The notes under the pieces are model-generated. The model had not been told where the DNA came from and ran no database searches. It saw only the letters and a list, made by a program, of their open reading frames with translations. Shown one piece after another: positions 26,301 to 33,166 of a DNA stretch of 64,000 nucleotides (its first letter is position 1; the number at the start of each line of letters is the position of its first letter). Position numbers and translations under genes: made by a program. Source of the stretch: Chitinophagales bacterium (lineage in GTDB: Bacteria > Bacteroidota > Bacteroidia > Chitinophagales > CAIOSU01). Location of the stretch: the NCBI GenBank assembly GCA_026003335.1, contig BPHB01000001.1:1200591-1264590 (forward strand). Direction: 5' to 3'.

Positions 26301-26586
26301 TGGTGAGTCCCCCTTCCAATACAATGGATGTAGCGGGATCAAAGACAATGTGGGTGCCGGGATTAACCGTCAGACGTGCAGCCTTTCCGACCTTCACATT
26401 GAACTTTACCAGATACACTTTGTCCGCAGTCAGCGTTTTGTTCTCGTTGATAAATCCTTCCAGCGTAATGGTGTCCTTACCTGCTGGGCTGCGCTGGGCA
26501 TAGGAAGAAGATACGCACAAGCCCAAGGCTAAAGTCAGGGTTAACAGCGCACTTCTAAACCCGGTGATGATATTATTTCTACGCAT
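23398..26586 (-). CDS. large outer-membrane protein: beta-helix, barrel, thrombospondin type-3 repeats (paralogue 2)
   Basis: A 1062-residue exported protein. After the signal peptide (about 1-31, ending SSSYAQ) comes a right-handed beta-helix-like region (about 40-320: VYLVKFNVKVGKAARLTVNP, VEGGxTxxG-type turns, repeated N-N-x-(I/F) strands), then an Ig-like segment (about 345-450). A beta-barrel-like region (about 500-890) reads like the DUF6089 outer-membrane barrel (WEVGLLLGVSNYMGTL, RPIGTEGQT, KYLDDVGGYYWDRA). The C-terminus (about 900-1062) has seven Asp-rich thrombospondin type-3 calcium loops such as DTDGDGLIDGEE. There is no OmpA peptidoglycan-binding domain and no T9SS domain. It is a full-length paralogue of the preceding gene, 11 nt away, and the last gene of the gldL-gldM operon. 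The ATG at 26586 is preferred over a GTG at 26610 that overlaps the upstream gene. Confidence 0.85.
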   Translation of the reverse strand: MRRNNIITGFRSALLTLTLALGLCVSSSYAQRSPAGKDTITLEGFINENKTLTADKVYLVKFNVKVGKAARLTVNPGTHIVFDPATSIVLEGGLTITGAPNNFVELTSRNPNTPGNGIVVRGTEGGDITIRYAWFKNLNIPLRFESEWYRKNVTIEKNVFTELFTGESNVLITSPVMPYDATGESVCNFSFSYNAFYDNWGSIFIENFEDNVLKLTFNNNLITNNVVYGIDIGIPSNTPVFGLYDAIGAEYKMKMENNSIFGNYQVNSSTDTIIREISIGIQGDGEFFEIPNNFFRSKNPDYVSSTFDHFYQNSRLPLLKPEPLLPAPKEETPPHIWKVLINGVEVKNYDSIPDVEPRNVQFELHFNKPVVAFDKVQLEAVFYDTISRTLQKAPVALSQPRWSPDRKTYTFVASNAAFVKNPYAYAILKNFKDEEGFIVPEFTLGRRQAINNLKRTAGPSLRTVDIISRKAGTINVEVEGGAFLPDEKSVKTIETLTNIGGINQLGPYRSLTKTWEVGLLLGVSNYMGTLPYKLIEPSAFHFSAGFFGQYNLNKWISLRAMFWYGRISGNEISSKDPDRAARALNFRNDLVEGSITFHWHLLKYGTSRGEKFTPTIFAGIALHNNNPKARIYLYKDDQSDPVYLTYRDGSFQTDGSGKDVWVPLRPIGTEGQTVGGRDPEADPLNNSPNYELYKDHFAPKQYSRFQVSFPIGISLDYIIYNKWTLGIELGVRISTTKYLDDVGGYYWDRARYNSNGDMLIDPVTGIPLGAHQSIVDANPEIWGKAGREKVRLDNTITFTDPNTGITTTYNTAALLANPSLVNVDQGVIDNNPNSPNPNSGYNDAFTFPDGRKTNSPNKLDHYAFLGIKITKVIAKKEKKYKVREIKIKDNDKDGLSDADEKARKTNPRNPDTDGDGLIDGEEVGLGTDPLNPDTDGDQLSDYVEVNTYSTNPNKKDSDDDGLDDGMEINITKTDPLNADTDGGGVNDGDEVNRDKTNPRDKTDDRIDSDGDGIINSLDECPYKAGLPQFKGCPDTDGDGIEDRLDDCPNIPGPASNYGCPQE

Positions 26587-26597
26587 TTCAGTTGTGC

Positions 26598-29459
26598 TTA
26601 TTCGGGGCACCCTTGATTACTTTTAACTCCGGCAATGGTTGGGCATCTGTCTTTACCATCCACAATTCCATCGCGGTCTGTATCCTTTACCTTAGGATTT
26701 GTACCCAGTTCAATTTCCCTTTTATCCGGCAAGCCGTCCTCCTCTGTATCGGCTTTTTGAGGATTGGTTCCCATTTGTTTTTCTTCATTGTCTGGGATGC
26801 CATCATTGTCCGTATCGCGGGTGTAGGCATCTGGGCCAATGGTTTTATCTGGTGATTTGGCTTTGCTTTCGCGATCTTTTTTTCTTTTGAAGATATAACT
26901 GACTTTGACTCCACCGAAGAAATAGAGATCATAGTTATCCAGATTTTTATCTGATCTGCTACCTTCCGGATTGGGGAGGTCGCCCCGATGATATGCATAA
27001 TTACCATAGGTGTCGTAAGGGCTCAGCGGACTGTCAGGGGATTCCAGCTCGTTTACCCTTACCAGACTGGGATTAGCTGCCAGGGCAGCAATATGGTACG
27101 TTTCTATAAGATTATGATCGTCTTCAAAGGTTACCCAAAGGTCATCGCCCTGAATGGTAACCTTTTTATTTCCTGCCTTGGCTTTAACTGAAGGATTCGC
27201 ATCAATAATTGCCTGATGCCCGTTTGCGCGGTCATAATAGTATCCGCCAAGATCATCCAGATATCTGGAAGTGGTGAGGGTTACGCCAAAATGTGCTCCT
27301 ATGTTCCATTGTTGTCTGATAATCCAGTTGATTTCCATGCCCACAGGAAATCCAATCTGCACTTTGCTGTATTTTTTCGGGGGTTTGCGGTCGGGAAATT
27401 CAGCATCGGGGGTTTTAGCAGTCTGTCCCTCGGTACCAATATCGCGCAGACGCACCCACAGATCTTTACCCTGATCATACCCGTCAGTGTTATTGCGCCA
27501 GTCGGTTACTATCTGACCGTCTTTCCATCGGAGATAGCGCGGATAACCCTTTTCATCCAGAGTCATAAAAATTCTTGCTTCCGGGTTGTTGCGATAAAGG
27601 GCTATGCCGCCAAAGATGGTAGGCACAAATCTCTCCCCGCGGCTGGTGCCATATTTAAGCAGATGCCAGTGAAGCGTAAGACTGCCTTCCACGATGAGGT
27701 TTCTAAAGTTAGCCAGGCGTGCACGATCAGCCAGGCTGGAACTTTTAATATCATTACCTGATATCTGTCCGATCCAGAGCATGGCACGTAGCGAAGCCCA
27801 TTTATGAAAATTGTATTGACCGTAAATGCCTCCTGCAATATGCCAATGGTCGCGGCTGGCAAAGCGATCGGTCAGAGATCCTGTGTAGGCAGAGGCACCC
27901 AGCTGAATACCCAGCTCCCAGCTTTTCACCAGTGACTCAAAGGGACCCAGGTAGGATAGATCGCCCAGGTCCGTTAAGGCCCGCAGGGTTTTTACTGATT
28001 CCAGGCTCTTAAGAAACGCACCCCTTTCAATATCTACATCTAAGCCTTCCTGACCAGGCCGGCTGATAAGCTCAGCAGATTTTATTCCCCCACTTGCCGC
28101 TCTTTTGTAATTGTTTAAGGCTCTCACTTGTCCAAGGGTAAATGGGGGCACCTCCTGTCCGCTACGGTCACGGAAGTTGGATATCACCATGTAGCCCAGT
28201 GTATTTCCCAGGAAACTGGCATTGCTGACTGTGAAGGTAAATTTTTTCCTATCCGGTGACCATTGTCCATCAGATATAGCAACGGGAGTAACCAGCAGTT
28301 CGTTATTGGCTGTATCATACACAATGGATTCCACCTGATATTCTCCAAAAGGCTCTACCGGTTTGTTGAAAGAAACTTCAAAAGTCACATCCCGCTGTCC
28401 GACCTCGGGGATATTTCCGTAGTTGGCAATGTCCCGATTATTTATACGCACTTTCCAGATATGCGGAGGAAGGTTTTCAGAGGGTGCAGGTGCCACCGGT
28501 TCTACCTGTAGTAACGGCAGACTACTGTTTTGATAGAAATGATCAAAAGTGGAGGAAATATATCTCGGATCGGTGGAGCGGAAGAAGTTATTCGGTATAT
28601 TAAATACCTCTCCGGAACCCTGAATGCCTAATCCGATTTCGCGGATGATGGTGTCGGCAACGGAATTAATCTGATAGTTTCCGAAAATGGCATTGCCGGA
28701 GAAAGTGACCACATATTTGCTTTTTAGGTCATCGTATATTCCGTAAATGAGGGCGTTGGAGGGGTCGCCTTGTTTGACTGCATAAACCACATTGTTGGTG
28801 AACAGGTTGTCCGTGATTTTTAAATTCAGGACATCACTTTGCAGATTTTCAATAACCAGTGAGCCCCAATTACCGGTATAGGTGTTTTGTGAGAAATTAA
28901 ACTGAATGGTACGCCCTTTTACTACATCGGGTGAAGAAGCCGGGTTTGCGATATAGATGACCGGTTCTCCGGTAAGGATATTGGTAAAAATGCAATTTTG
29001 AATATTCACCGATGGTCTGAACCATCCGGCTTCAAAAGTCAGGGGCGTATTAACTCCGTTGAAGCGGGTGTATTGCAGAACAACTTCCTTGCCTTCGGTG
29101 CCGGTGATAATAAGTCCGTTACCGGGGCTTTTGGGGTTGCGGCTGGTAACTTCAATCCATGACCCCGGGGATCCGTTGAAGCGGACACCTCCCTCTGCCA
29201 CAATGGAGGTATTGAACTCCAGCAGGAAAGTGGTGTTGCCCGGAACTGTTAATACAGCATTCTTAGCGATTTTAACATTATGCTTCACCAGATAGACCTT
29301 TCCGGATGATAGTGTGCGATCGGCATTGATGAAGCCTTCCAGAACTACAGTGTCTCTAACGGGGCGTGTGTTGTCAGGGCTCTGTGCAAACAGAAATACC
29401 GGACATAGGATTAGAAGCGCATGCATGCATCTCCCTGCCGTGCCTGAACATTTTTTCAT
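26598..29459 (-). CDS. large outer-membrane protein: beta-helix, barrel, thrombospondin type-3 repeats (paralogue 1)
   Basis: A 953-residue paralogue of the next gene with the same domain order: signal peptide (about 1-25, ending FLFAQ), beta-helix-like region (about 35-320), Ig-like segment, DUF6089-like barrel (about 490-870) and only three thrombospondin type-3 loops (DTDNDGIPDNEE, DTEEDGLPDKRE, DTDRDGIVDGKDRC) at the end. Shared landmarks include TVVLEGFIN, EVTSRNPxxPGNG, NNFFRSxxPxYxSSTFDHFY and LRxIGTEGQT. The start is 19 nt after the gldM stop. I chose the ATG at 29459; a TTG two codons upstream is also open. Co-transcription with gldL/gldM suggests that its function depends on that motor, for example as an outer-membrane part that it drives, but this is inference. 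Confidence 0.85.
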   Translation of the reverse strand: MKKCSGTAGRCMHALLILCPVFLFAQSPDNTRPVRDTVVLEGFINADRTLSSGKVYLVKHNVKIAKNAVLTVPGNTTFLLEFNTSIVAEGGVRFNGSPGSWIEVTSRNPKSPGNGLIITGTEGKEVVLQYTRFNGVNTPLTFEAGWFRPSVNIQNCIFTNILTGEPVIYIANPASSPDVVKGRTIQFNFSQNTYTGNWGSLVIENLQSDVLNLKITDNLFTNNVVYAVKQGDPSNALIYGIYDDLKSKYVVTFSGNAIFGNYQINSVADTIIREIGLGIQGSGEVFNIPNNFFRSTDPRYISSTFDHFYQNSSLPLLQVEPVAPAPSENLPPHIWKVRINNRDIANYGNIPEVGQRDVTFEVSFNKPVEPFGEYQVESIVYDTANNELLVTPVAISDGQWSPDRKKFTFTVSNASFLGNTLGYMVISNFRDRSGQEVPPFTLGQVRALNNYKRAASGGIKSAELISRPGQEGLDVDIERGAFLKSLESVKTLRALTDLGDLSYLGPFESLVKSWELGIQLGASAYTGSLTDRFASRDHWHIAGGIYGQYNFHKWASLRAMLWIGQISGNDIKSSSLADRARLANFRNLIVEGSLTLHWHLLKYGTSRGERFVPTIFGGIALYRNNPEARIFMTLDEKGYPRYLRWKDGQIVTDWRNNTDGYDQGKDLWVRLRDIGTEGQTAKTPDAEFPDRKPPKKYSKVQIGFPVGMEINWIIRQQWNIGAHFGVTLTTSRYLDDLGGYYYDRANGHQAIIDANPSVKAKAGNKKVTIQGDDLWVTFEDDHNLIETYHIAALAANPSLVRVNELESPDSPLSPYDTYGNYAYHRGDLPNPEGSRSDKNLDNYDLYFFGGVKVSYIFKRKKDRESKAKSPDKTIGPDAYTRDTDNDGIPDNEEKQMGTNPQKADTEEDGLPDKREIELGTNPKVKDTDRDGIVDGKDRCPTIAGVKSNQGCPE

Positions 29460-29478
29460 ATACAAAATTGGCGTAGCT

Positions 29479-31128
29479 TCAGATAATGGTAAAGACCAGC
29501 GGCTCCACGTCTATATTTCTGCCGTCAGGCCCTTTTATCTTTATATTTTCAAAAATGTAAATATCCCCCGGTTCAGCTAAGTTAATTAATTCCAGGGATT
29601 TATCTGTAAAGTAGGACCCTTTCACATGTTCGCGGAAAATACCCAGCCCGGCTTTGTTTACATACACAACATTAAACTCAATCACCCGGAACTTGGCATC
29701 TACTTTTAATCCCTGGATATCTGCATGCAGTTCTCGCTGTTTTTTGAATATACTTGCCGGCATTTGCCCGCCATAGGAATTATATAGTTTGGCTCTGGGT
29801 TGGGGCAGCTCTTCAGCCTTGAACTCCTGGACGGCAACCTTCTTAAAACCTCCTCCCTGGTCGGGCACCGAAAGGGTAACAGTTACCAACCCCGGCCTGT
29901 AAACGCGGGCATAAAAATTACGGCCGTCATAGCTGATTTTTCCCTGCGTGATAGAGACGTTGTAGTTTTCCGGGGAATAATCGGGATGATAAACGCGCAG
30001 GGGGTTGTTTACTCCGATATAGAGTACCTCATAATCCAGGCTGGAGATGAGTGGCTTGGCCGGATTAACTACCGAATAGTTTAGTTCAAAGGTGCTTTCG
30101 CCTTCTTTTTCCTTCGCATCAGCCTTCTCTTGATCTTCTCCCTGATCGCCTTCACCAATACCTTCATCTGGGTAGCGGTACTTCACTACGCCTTTGATTT
30201 TAAATTCGCCTATTTCATCGGTCCTCAGGCTGATTTCTCCCACTCCTTCTTTGAAGAGAAAGCTGTCAATGATTTTATTGTTCTGGTCATAGGTATAAAT
30301 CACAGCGGATTTGACCACTTCGTCAGGGGCATCGGGCATAGTTACTTTGTAAACGGCCTCCTCGCCTACTTCAAACACATTACCGCCACGGTCTTCCCGT
30401 TCAAGCATGATGGTATCAAAGTCAAAAATATCTTCGGAGGCAGCTCTTTTGGCCAGAACAAAGCTGATGCCGTTTTCAGCAAGTTCATAGTGTTTATTGA
30501 TAACCAAAGCCTCGGCCAGTCGGACATCATTCTGGAATTTTGTGAGCAGCGCCACCACCGCGCCAAGCGGCACGTTGTCAAAGTAGTATTTCTCCCATTC
30601 ATATATTCTTCCGTCCGCCTTGGTTATGGTTTCTGTGGTCACAAGTACTGAATCCAGCATGGTTTGCTCTTCAGGCCCCAGGAGCTTAAGCAACTCCGCT
30701 TTGGTTTTGAAAAGTACATCTTTGGTTTGCCGGGCAACCCCGTCATAAATCATTCTTCGGGTTGGGATAGTGGCGTCAATGGCATTAATCAGGTGATGGC
30801 TTTCCGGGTCGTAGCCCTTGCCTCTTAAAATCAAATCCTGTTTGATGCTTTCCAGGAAGTTAATGGCCGAATCACTGGCTGCCTTGGCCGTAACAATATT
30901 GGCATAGACTCTGGCAAAGCGGGCTGAATCTAATCTAGAAAATTCACTCACCTGCTTCATGGCTTTCCTGTTGCGCTGATCCAACCGGTAATTAGCCCGC
31001 TCCAGGGTACGGTTCAGATCGGTAAATGCTTCTATAAATTCCACCGGCAGATTAAGCACAATCATCCCGATCAAAACCAGGTAAAGGAGGTTAATCAGTT
31101 TTTGTCTGAGCGGATTGGTGCTTCTCAT
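29479..31128 (-). CDS. gldM: GldM/PorM-like type IX secretion motor component
   Basis: A 549-residue protein with the GldM layout. A short basic N-terminus (RSTNPLRQKLINLLYL) with the conserved Arg before the transmembrane helix (about residues 8-29) is followed by a helical periplasmic region (about 30-220) and then a series of Ig-like beta domains to the end. GldM dimers are held by GldL in the inner membrane and transmit proton-motive-force-driven rotation across the periplasm to the outer membrane for T9SS and gliding. Characterised GldM is a little over 500 residues, so the length fits. An unusual charged linker (GEGDQGEDQEKADAKEKEGE, about 328-347) interrupts the domains. gldL lies 40 nt upstream. 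The usual downstream gldN is replaced by two large outer-membrane genes. Confidence 0.88.
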   Translation of the reverse strand: MRSTNPLRQKLINLLYLVLIGMIVLNLPVEFIEAFTDLNRTLERANYRLDQRNRKAMKQVSEFSRLDSARFARVYANIVTAKAASDSAINFLESIKQDLILRGKGYDPESHHLINAIDATIPTRRMIYDGVARQTKDVLFKTKAELLKLLGPEEQTMLDSVLVTTETITKADGRIYEWEKYYFDNVPLGAVVALLTKFQNDVRLAEALVINKHYELAENGISFVLAKRAASEDIFDFDTIMLEREDRGGNVFEVGEEAVYKVTMPDAPDEVVKSAVIYTYDQNNKIIDSFLFKEGVGEISLRTDEIGEFKIKGVVKYRYPDEGIGEGDQGEDQEKADAKEKEGESTFELNYSVVNPAKPLISSLDYEVLYIGVNNPLRVYHPDYSPENYNVSITQGKISYDGRNFYARVYRPGLVTVTLSVPDQGGGFKKVAVQEFKAEELPQPRAKLYNSYGGQMPASIFKKQRELHADIQGLKVDAKFRVIEFNVVYVNKAGLGIFREHVKGSYFTDKSLELINLAEPGDIYIFENIKIKGPDGRNIDVEPLVFTII

Positions 31129-31168
31129 AAGCCGTTTCTACGGGGCCGTGGTTAATGAAGGTTATGGT

Positions 31169-31702
31169 TTATTTTTTACTATTATGGCCAAATACCTCAA
31201 GCATTTTCTCATAATAGGCATTCATTTCAGCGATACTCTTGTTTAGCCGGATGACTTCGTCTTCAAAGGTTTCTGAGGCCTGTTTCATTCTTTCAATATG
31301 TTCGGCAAACTGTGCCATGTTGGACACTTCAGTCATCTTGGTAATATTCTGCTCCAGGAGCTCAATGCTATGGGTGAGCTTTTCAATCACTACAGGATCC
31401 AGGTTTGCCTGCTCTACAAGCTGCTCCAGCCGCTCAATGGGAGATTCTTCTTCTTTCACCAGCTGGGGAAAAAGTTTTTCCCACTTATAGTCTTTCTCCA
31501 CCTTGCGGGGCTCAAAAGCGGATATGAAGAAAACAAGGGCTTCGGTTGCCAGCCCGATAAACAAAAATTCGTTGGCATAGCGCCAGTGCAAAAACTTCGC
31601 AAGCAGCCCAAATATTACCACTGCGGCCCCTATTCCGTAAGCCATATTCAGCGGATCAAGCTTGTATCCGGACGCTTTCCTTTTATCTTGTTTTACAGCC
31701 AT
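31169..31702 (-). CDS. gldL: GldL/PorL-like proton-driven motor subunit
   Basis: A 177-residue inner-membrane protein with two transmembrane helices (about 20-38 and 45-63) and a helical cytoplasmic tail. All residues reported as essential in F. johnsoniae GldL have counterparts: Tyr22 (in MAYGIGAAVV), Lys36 and His39 (AKFLHW), Glu54 (TEALVFF) and Glu64 (AFEP). The loop between His39 and Glu54 is about four residues shorter than in the F. johnsoniae protein as I remember it. GldL pentamers surround a GldM dimer and convert proton flow to rotation. The cytoplasmic tail is a likely coiled coil (about 90-170). It heads a four-gene operon with gldM and two outer-membrane proteins, 118 bp from clpX. 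Confidence 0.9.
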   Translation of the reverse strand: MAVKQDKRKASGYKLDPLNMAYGIGAAVVIFGLLAKFLHWRYANEFLFIGLATEALVFFISAFEPRKVEKDYKWEKLFPQLVKEEESPIERLEQLVEQANLDPVVIEKLTHSIELLEQNITKMTEVSNMAQFAEHIERMKQASETFEDEVIRLNKSIAEMNAYYEKMLEVFGHNSKK

Positions 31703-31723
31703 GTGAAGAGTTTACGTGTCAGC

Positions 31724-31735
31724 TTACCCGGGTAA
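31724..31735. promoter_or_regulatory. 12-bp perfect palindrome upstream of gldL
   Basis: TTACCCGGGTAA is a perfect palindrome 22 nt before the gldL start. It would lie just downstream of a transcription start set by the TATCTTCG element at 31751-31758, a typical place for a repressor operator. The half-site GGGTAA/TTACCC recurs nearby at 31767-31773 and 31792-31797. No regulator gene is adjacent. Confidence 0.35.
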
Positions 31736-31767
31736 AATTTCCCATTTTTGCGAAGATATAAAAATTG

Positions 31768-31787
31768 GGTAAAGATTTGACTTTACC
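31768..31787 (-). terminator. hairpin after clpX, candidate terminator (or operator)
   Basis: GGTAAAG-N6-CTTTACC is a perfect 7-bp inverted repeat. Read on the minus strand it starts 34 nt after the clpX stop and is followed by CAATTTTTATAT, giving a T-tract. That fits an intrinsic terminator for clpX. Because its arms repeat the GGGTAA half-site seen upstream of gldL, an operator function is an alternative. Confidence 0.45.
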
Positions 31788-31820
31788 TTTAGGGTAATGA
31801 TTCTTACAACAACATCTGCA

Positions 31821-33050
31821 TCAAGCGACCTTGAGCCGATTAATTTTTTCCCTGCTCATTTTTTCCAGACAGAACTCAACGGTAACCACAAACTTGCTGG
31901 CCTCCTTGCGGGAAGGCAGTTCAAACATGGCATCTGTCATAATGGTTTCACAAATGGCACGCAATCCCCGCGCCCCCAGCTTAAATTCGAAAGCCATGTC
32001 CACAATATAATCCAGAGCCTCCTCCTCAAATACCAGTTCAATGCCCTCTAATTGCATAAGTTTCTGATATTGCTTAATCAAAGCATTCCTGGGCTCTGTA
32101 AGGATGGCGCGCAAAGCTTTTTTATCCAACGGGTTCAGATAAGCAAGCACCGGTAACCTCCCAATCAACTCCGGAATAAGGCCGTAAGACTTCAGGTCTC
32201 TGGGACTTATGTACTGCAGCAGATTTTCCTGTTCCAGTTTCTCTTTCTGATCTGTTTTAAACCCGATGGCCCGCGTTTGCAGGCGATGCTGAATAATGCG
32301 ATCTATTCCATCAAAAGCGCCACCGCAGATAAATAAAATGTTGCGGGTATTTACTTTGATCATTTTCTGCTCGGGGTGTTTACGTCCTCCCTGGGGCGGA
32401 ACGAATACCTCAGACCCCTCCAGCAGTTTCAGTAAAGCCTGCTGCACTCCCTCACCCGACACATCACGTGTGATGGAAGGATTATCTCCCTTGCGGGCAA
32501 TCTTGTCTATCTCATCAATGTATACTATGCCTTTTTCTGCCAGCCTTGCATCATAGTTGCAGATCTGGAGCAACCGGGTAAGAATACTTTCCACGTCTTC
32601 TCCCACATAGCCGGCTTCGGTAAAGACCGTTGCGTCTACGATTGCAAAAGGCACGTTCAGAAAACGGGCTATGGTTCGCGCCAGAAGAGTTTTACCTGTA
32701 CCGGTTTCTCCCACCAGGATGATATTGGATTTTTCTATCTCCACATCATCTTCGCTCCGTTGATTTAGTCGCTTATAATGATTATACACAGCCACAGATA
32801 AAACTTTTTTGGCCTCATCCTGGCCGATAACGTAATCGCTCAGAAACTTAAAAATGTCTTTGGGTTTAACGGTTTTCGGCAGGTTAAAGAAAAATCTTTT
32901 GTTTTGCTGGTACAGCTCTTCGTCCATGATCTGCTGTGCTTGAGCGATACAGTTTTCGCAGATATGGCCTTCTATTCCCGCTATCAGAATACTTGTTTCT
33001 TCCTTACTACGTCCGCAAAACGAACATTTAAAACCTCTTTCTCTGCTCAT
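31821..33050 (-). CDS. clpX: ATP-dependent Clp protease ATP-binding subunit ClpX
   Basis: A 409-residue AAA+ unfoldase that recognises substrates and feeds them to ClpP. The N-terminal zinc-binding domain has Cys9, Cys12, Cys31 and Cys34. The AAA+ module has Walker A GETGTGKT (114-121), the pore loop GYVGEDV, Walker B VYIDEID, and a sensor/arginine-finger region. RAIGF supplies the ClpP-docking IGF loop. The C-terminal small domain is complete, so length and motifs match the family. It stands alone: no clpP or tig is next to it in the window. A promoter candidate lies upstream (33080-33110) and a hairpin downstream. Confidence 0.97.
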   Translation of the reverse strand: MSRERGFKCSFCGRSKEETSILIAGIEGHICENCIAQAQQIMDEELYQQNKRFFFNLPKTVKPKDIFKFLSDYVIGQDEAKKVLSVAVYNHYKRLNQRSEDDVEIEKSNIILVGETGTGKTLLARTIARFLNVPFAIVDATVFTEAGYVGEDVESILTRLLQICNYDARLAEKGIVYIDEIDKIARKGDNPSITRDVSGEGVQQALLKLLEGSEVFVPPQGGRKHPEQKMIKVNTRNILFICGGAFDGIDRIIQHRLQTRAIGFKTDQKEKLEQENLLQYISPRDLKSYGLIPELIGRLPVLAYLNPLDKKALRAILTEPRNALIKQYQKLMQLEGIELVFEEEALDYIVDMAFEFKLGARGLRAICETIMTDAMFELPSRKEASKFVVTVEFCLEKMSREKINRLKVA

Positions 33051-33079
33051 TTTAAGGGGATTAACTTAATTTTCTTTCG

Positions 33080-33110
33080 TAAAGTTATCTAAAGTTACCA
33101 TTCTGCTCAA
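33080..33110 (-). promoter_or_regulatory. candidate clpX promoter
   Basis: On the minus strand, TTG (33110-33108) is followed after 20 nt by TAACTTTA (33087-33080), close to the Bacteroidota TTG-N19-TAnnTTTG pattern. A second TAACTTTA at 33097-33090 lies 2 nt upstream of the first. The leader to the clpX ATG would be about 25 nt. Confidence 0.5.
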
Positions 33111-33166
33111 GCAATAATCATCTTTCTATTCTCCGGGACTGAATAAACTGCACGAAAAGAATTATT

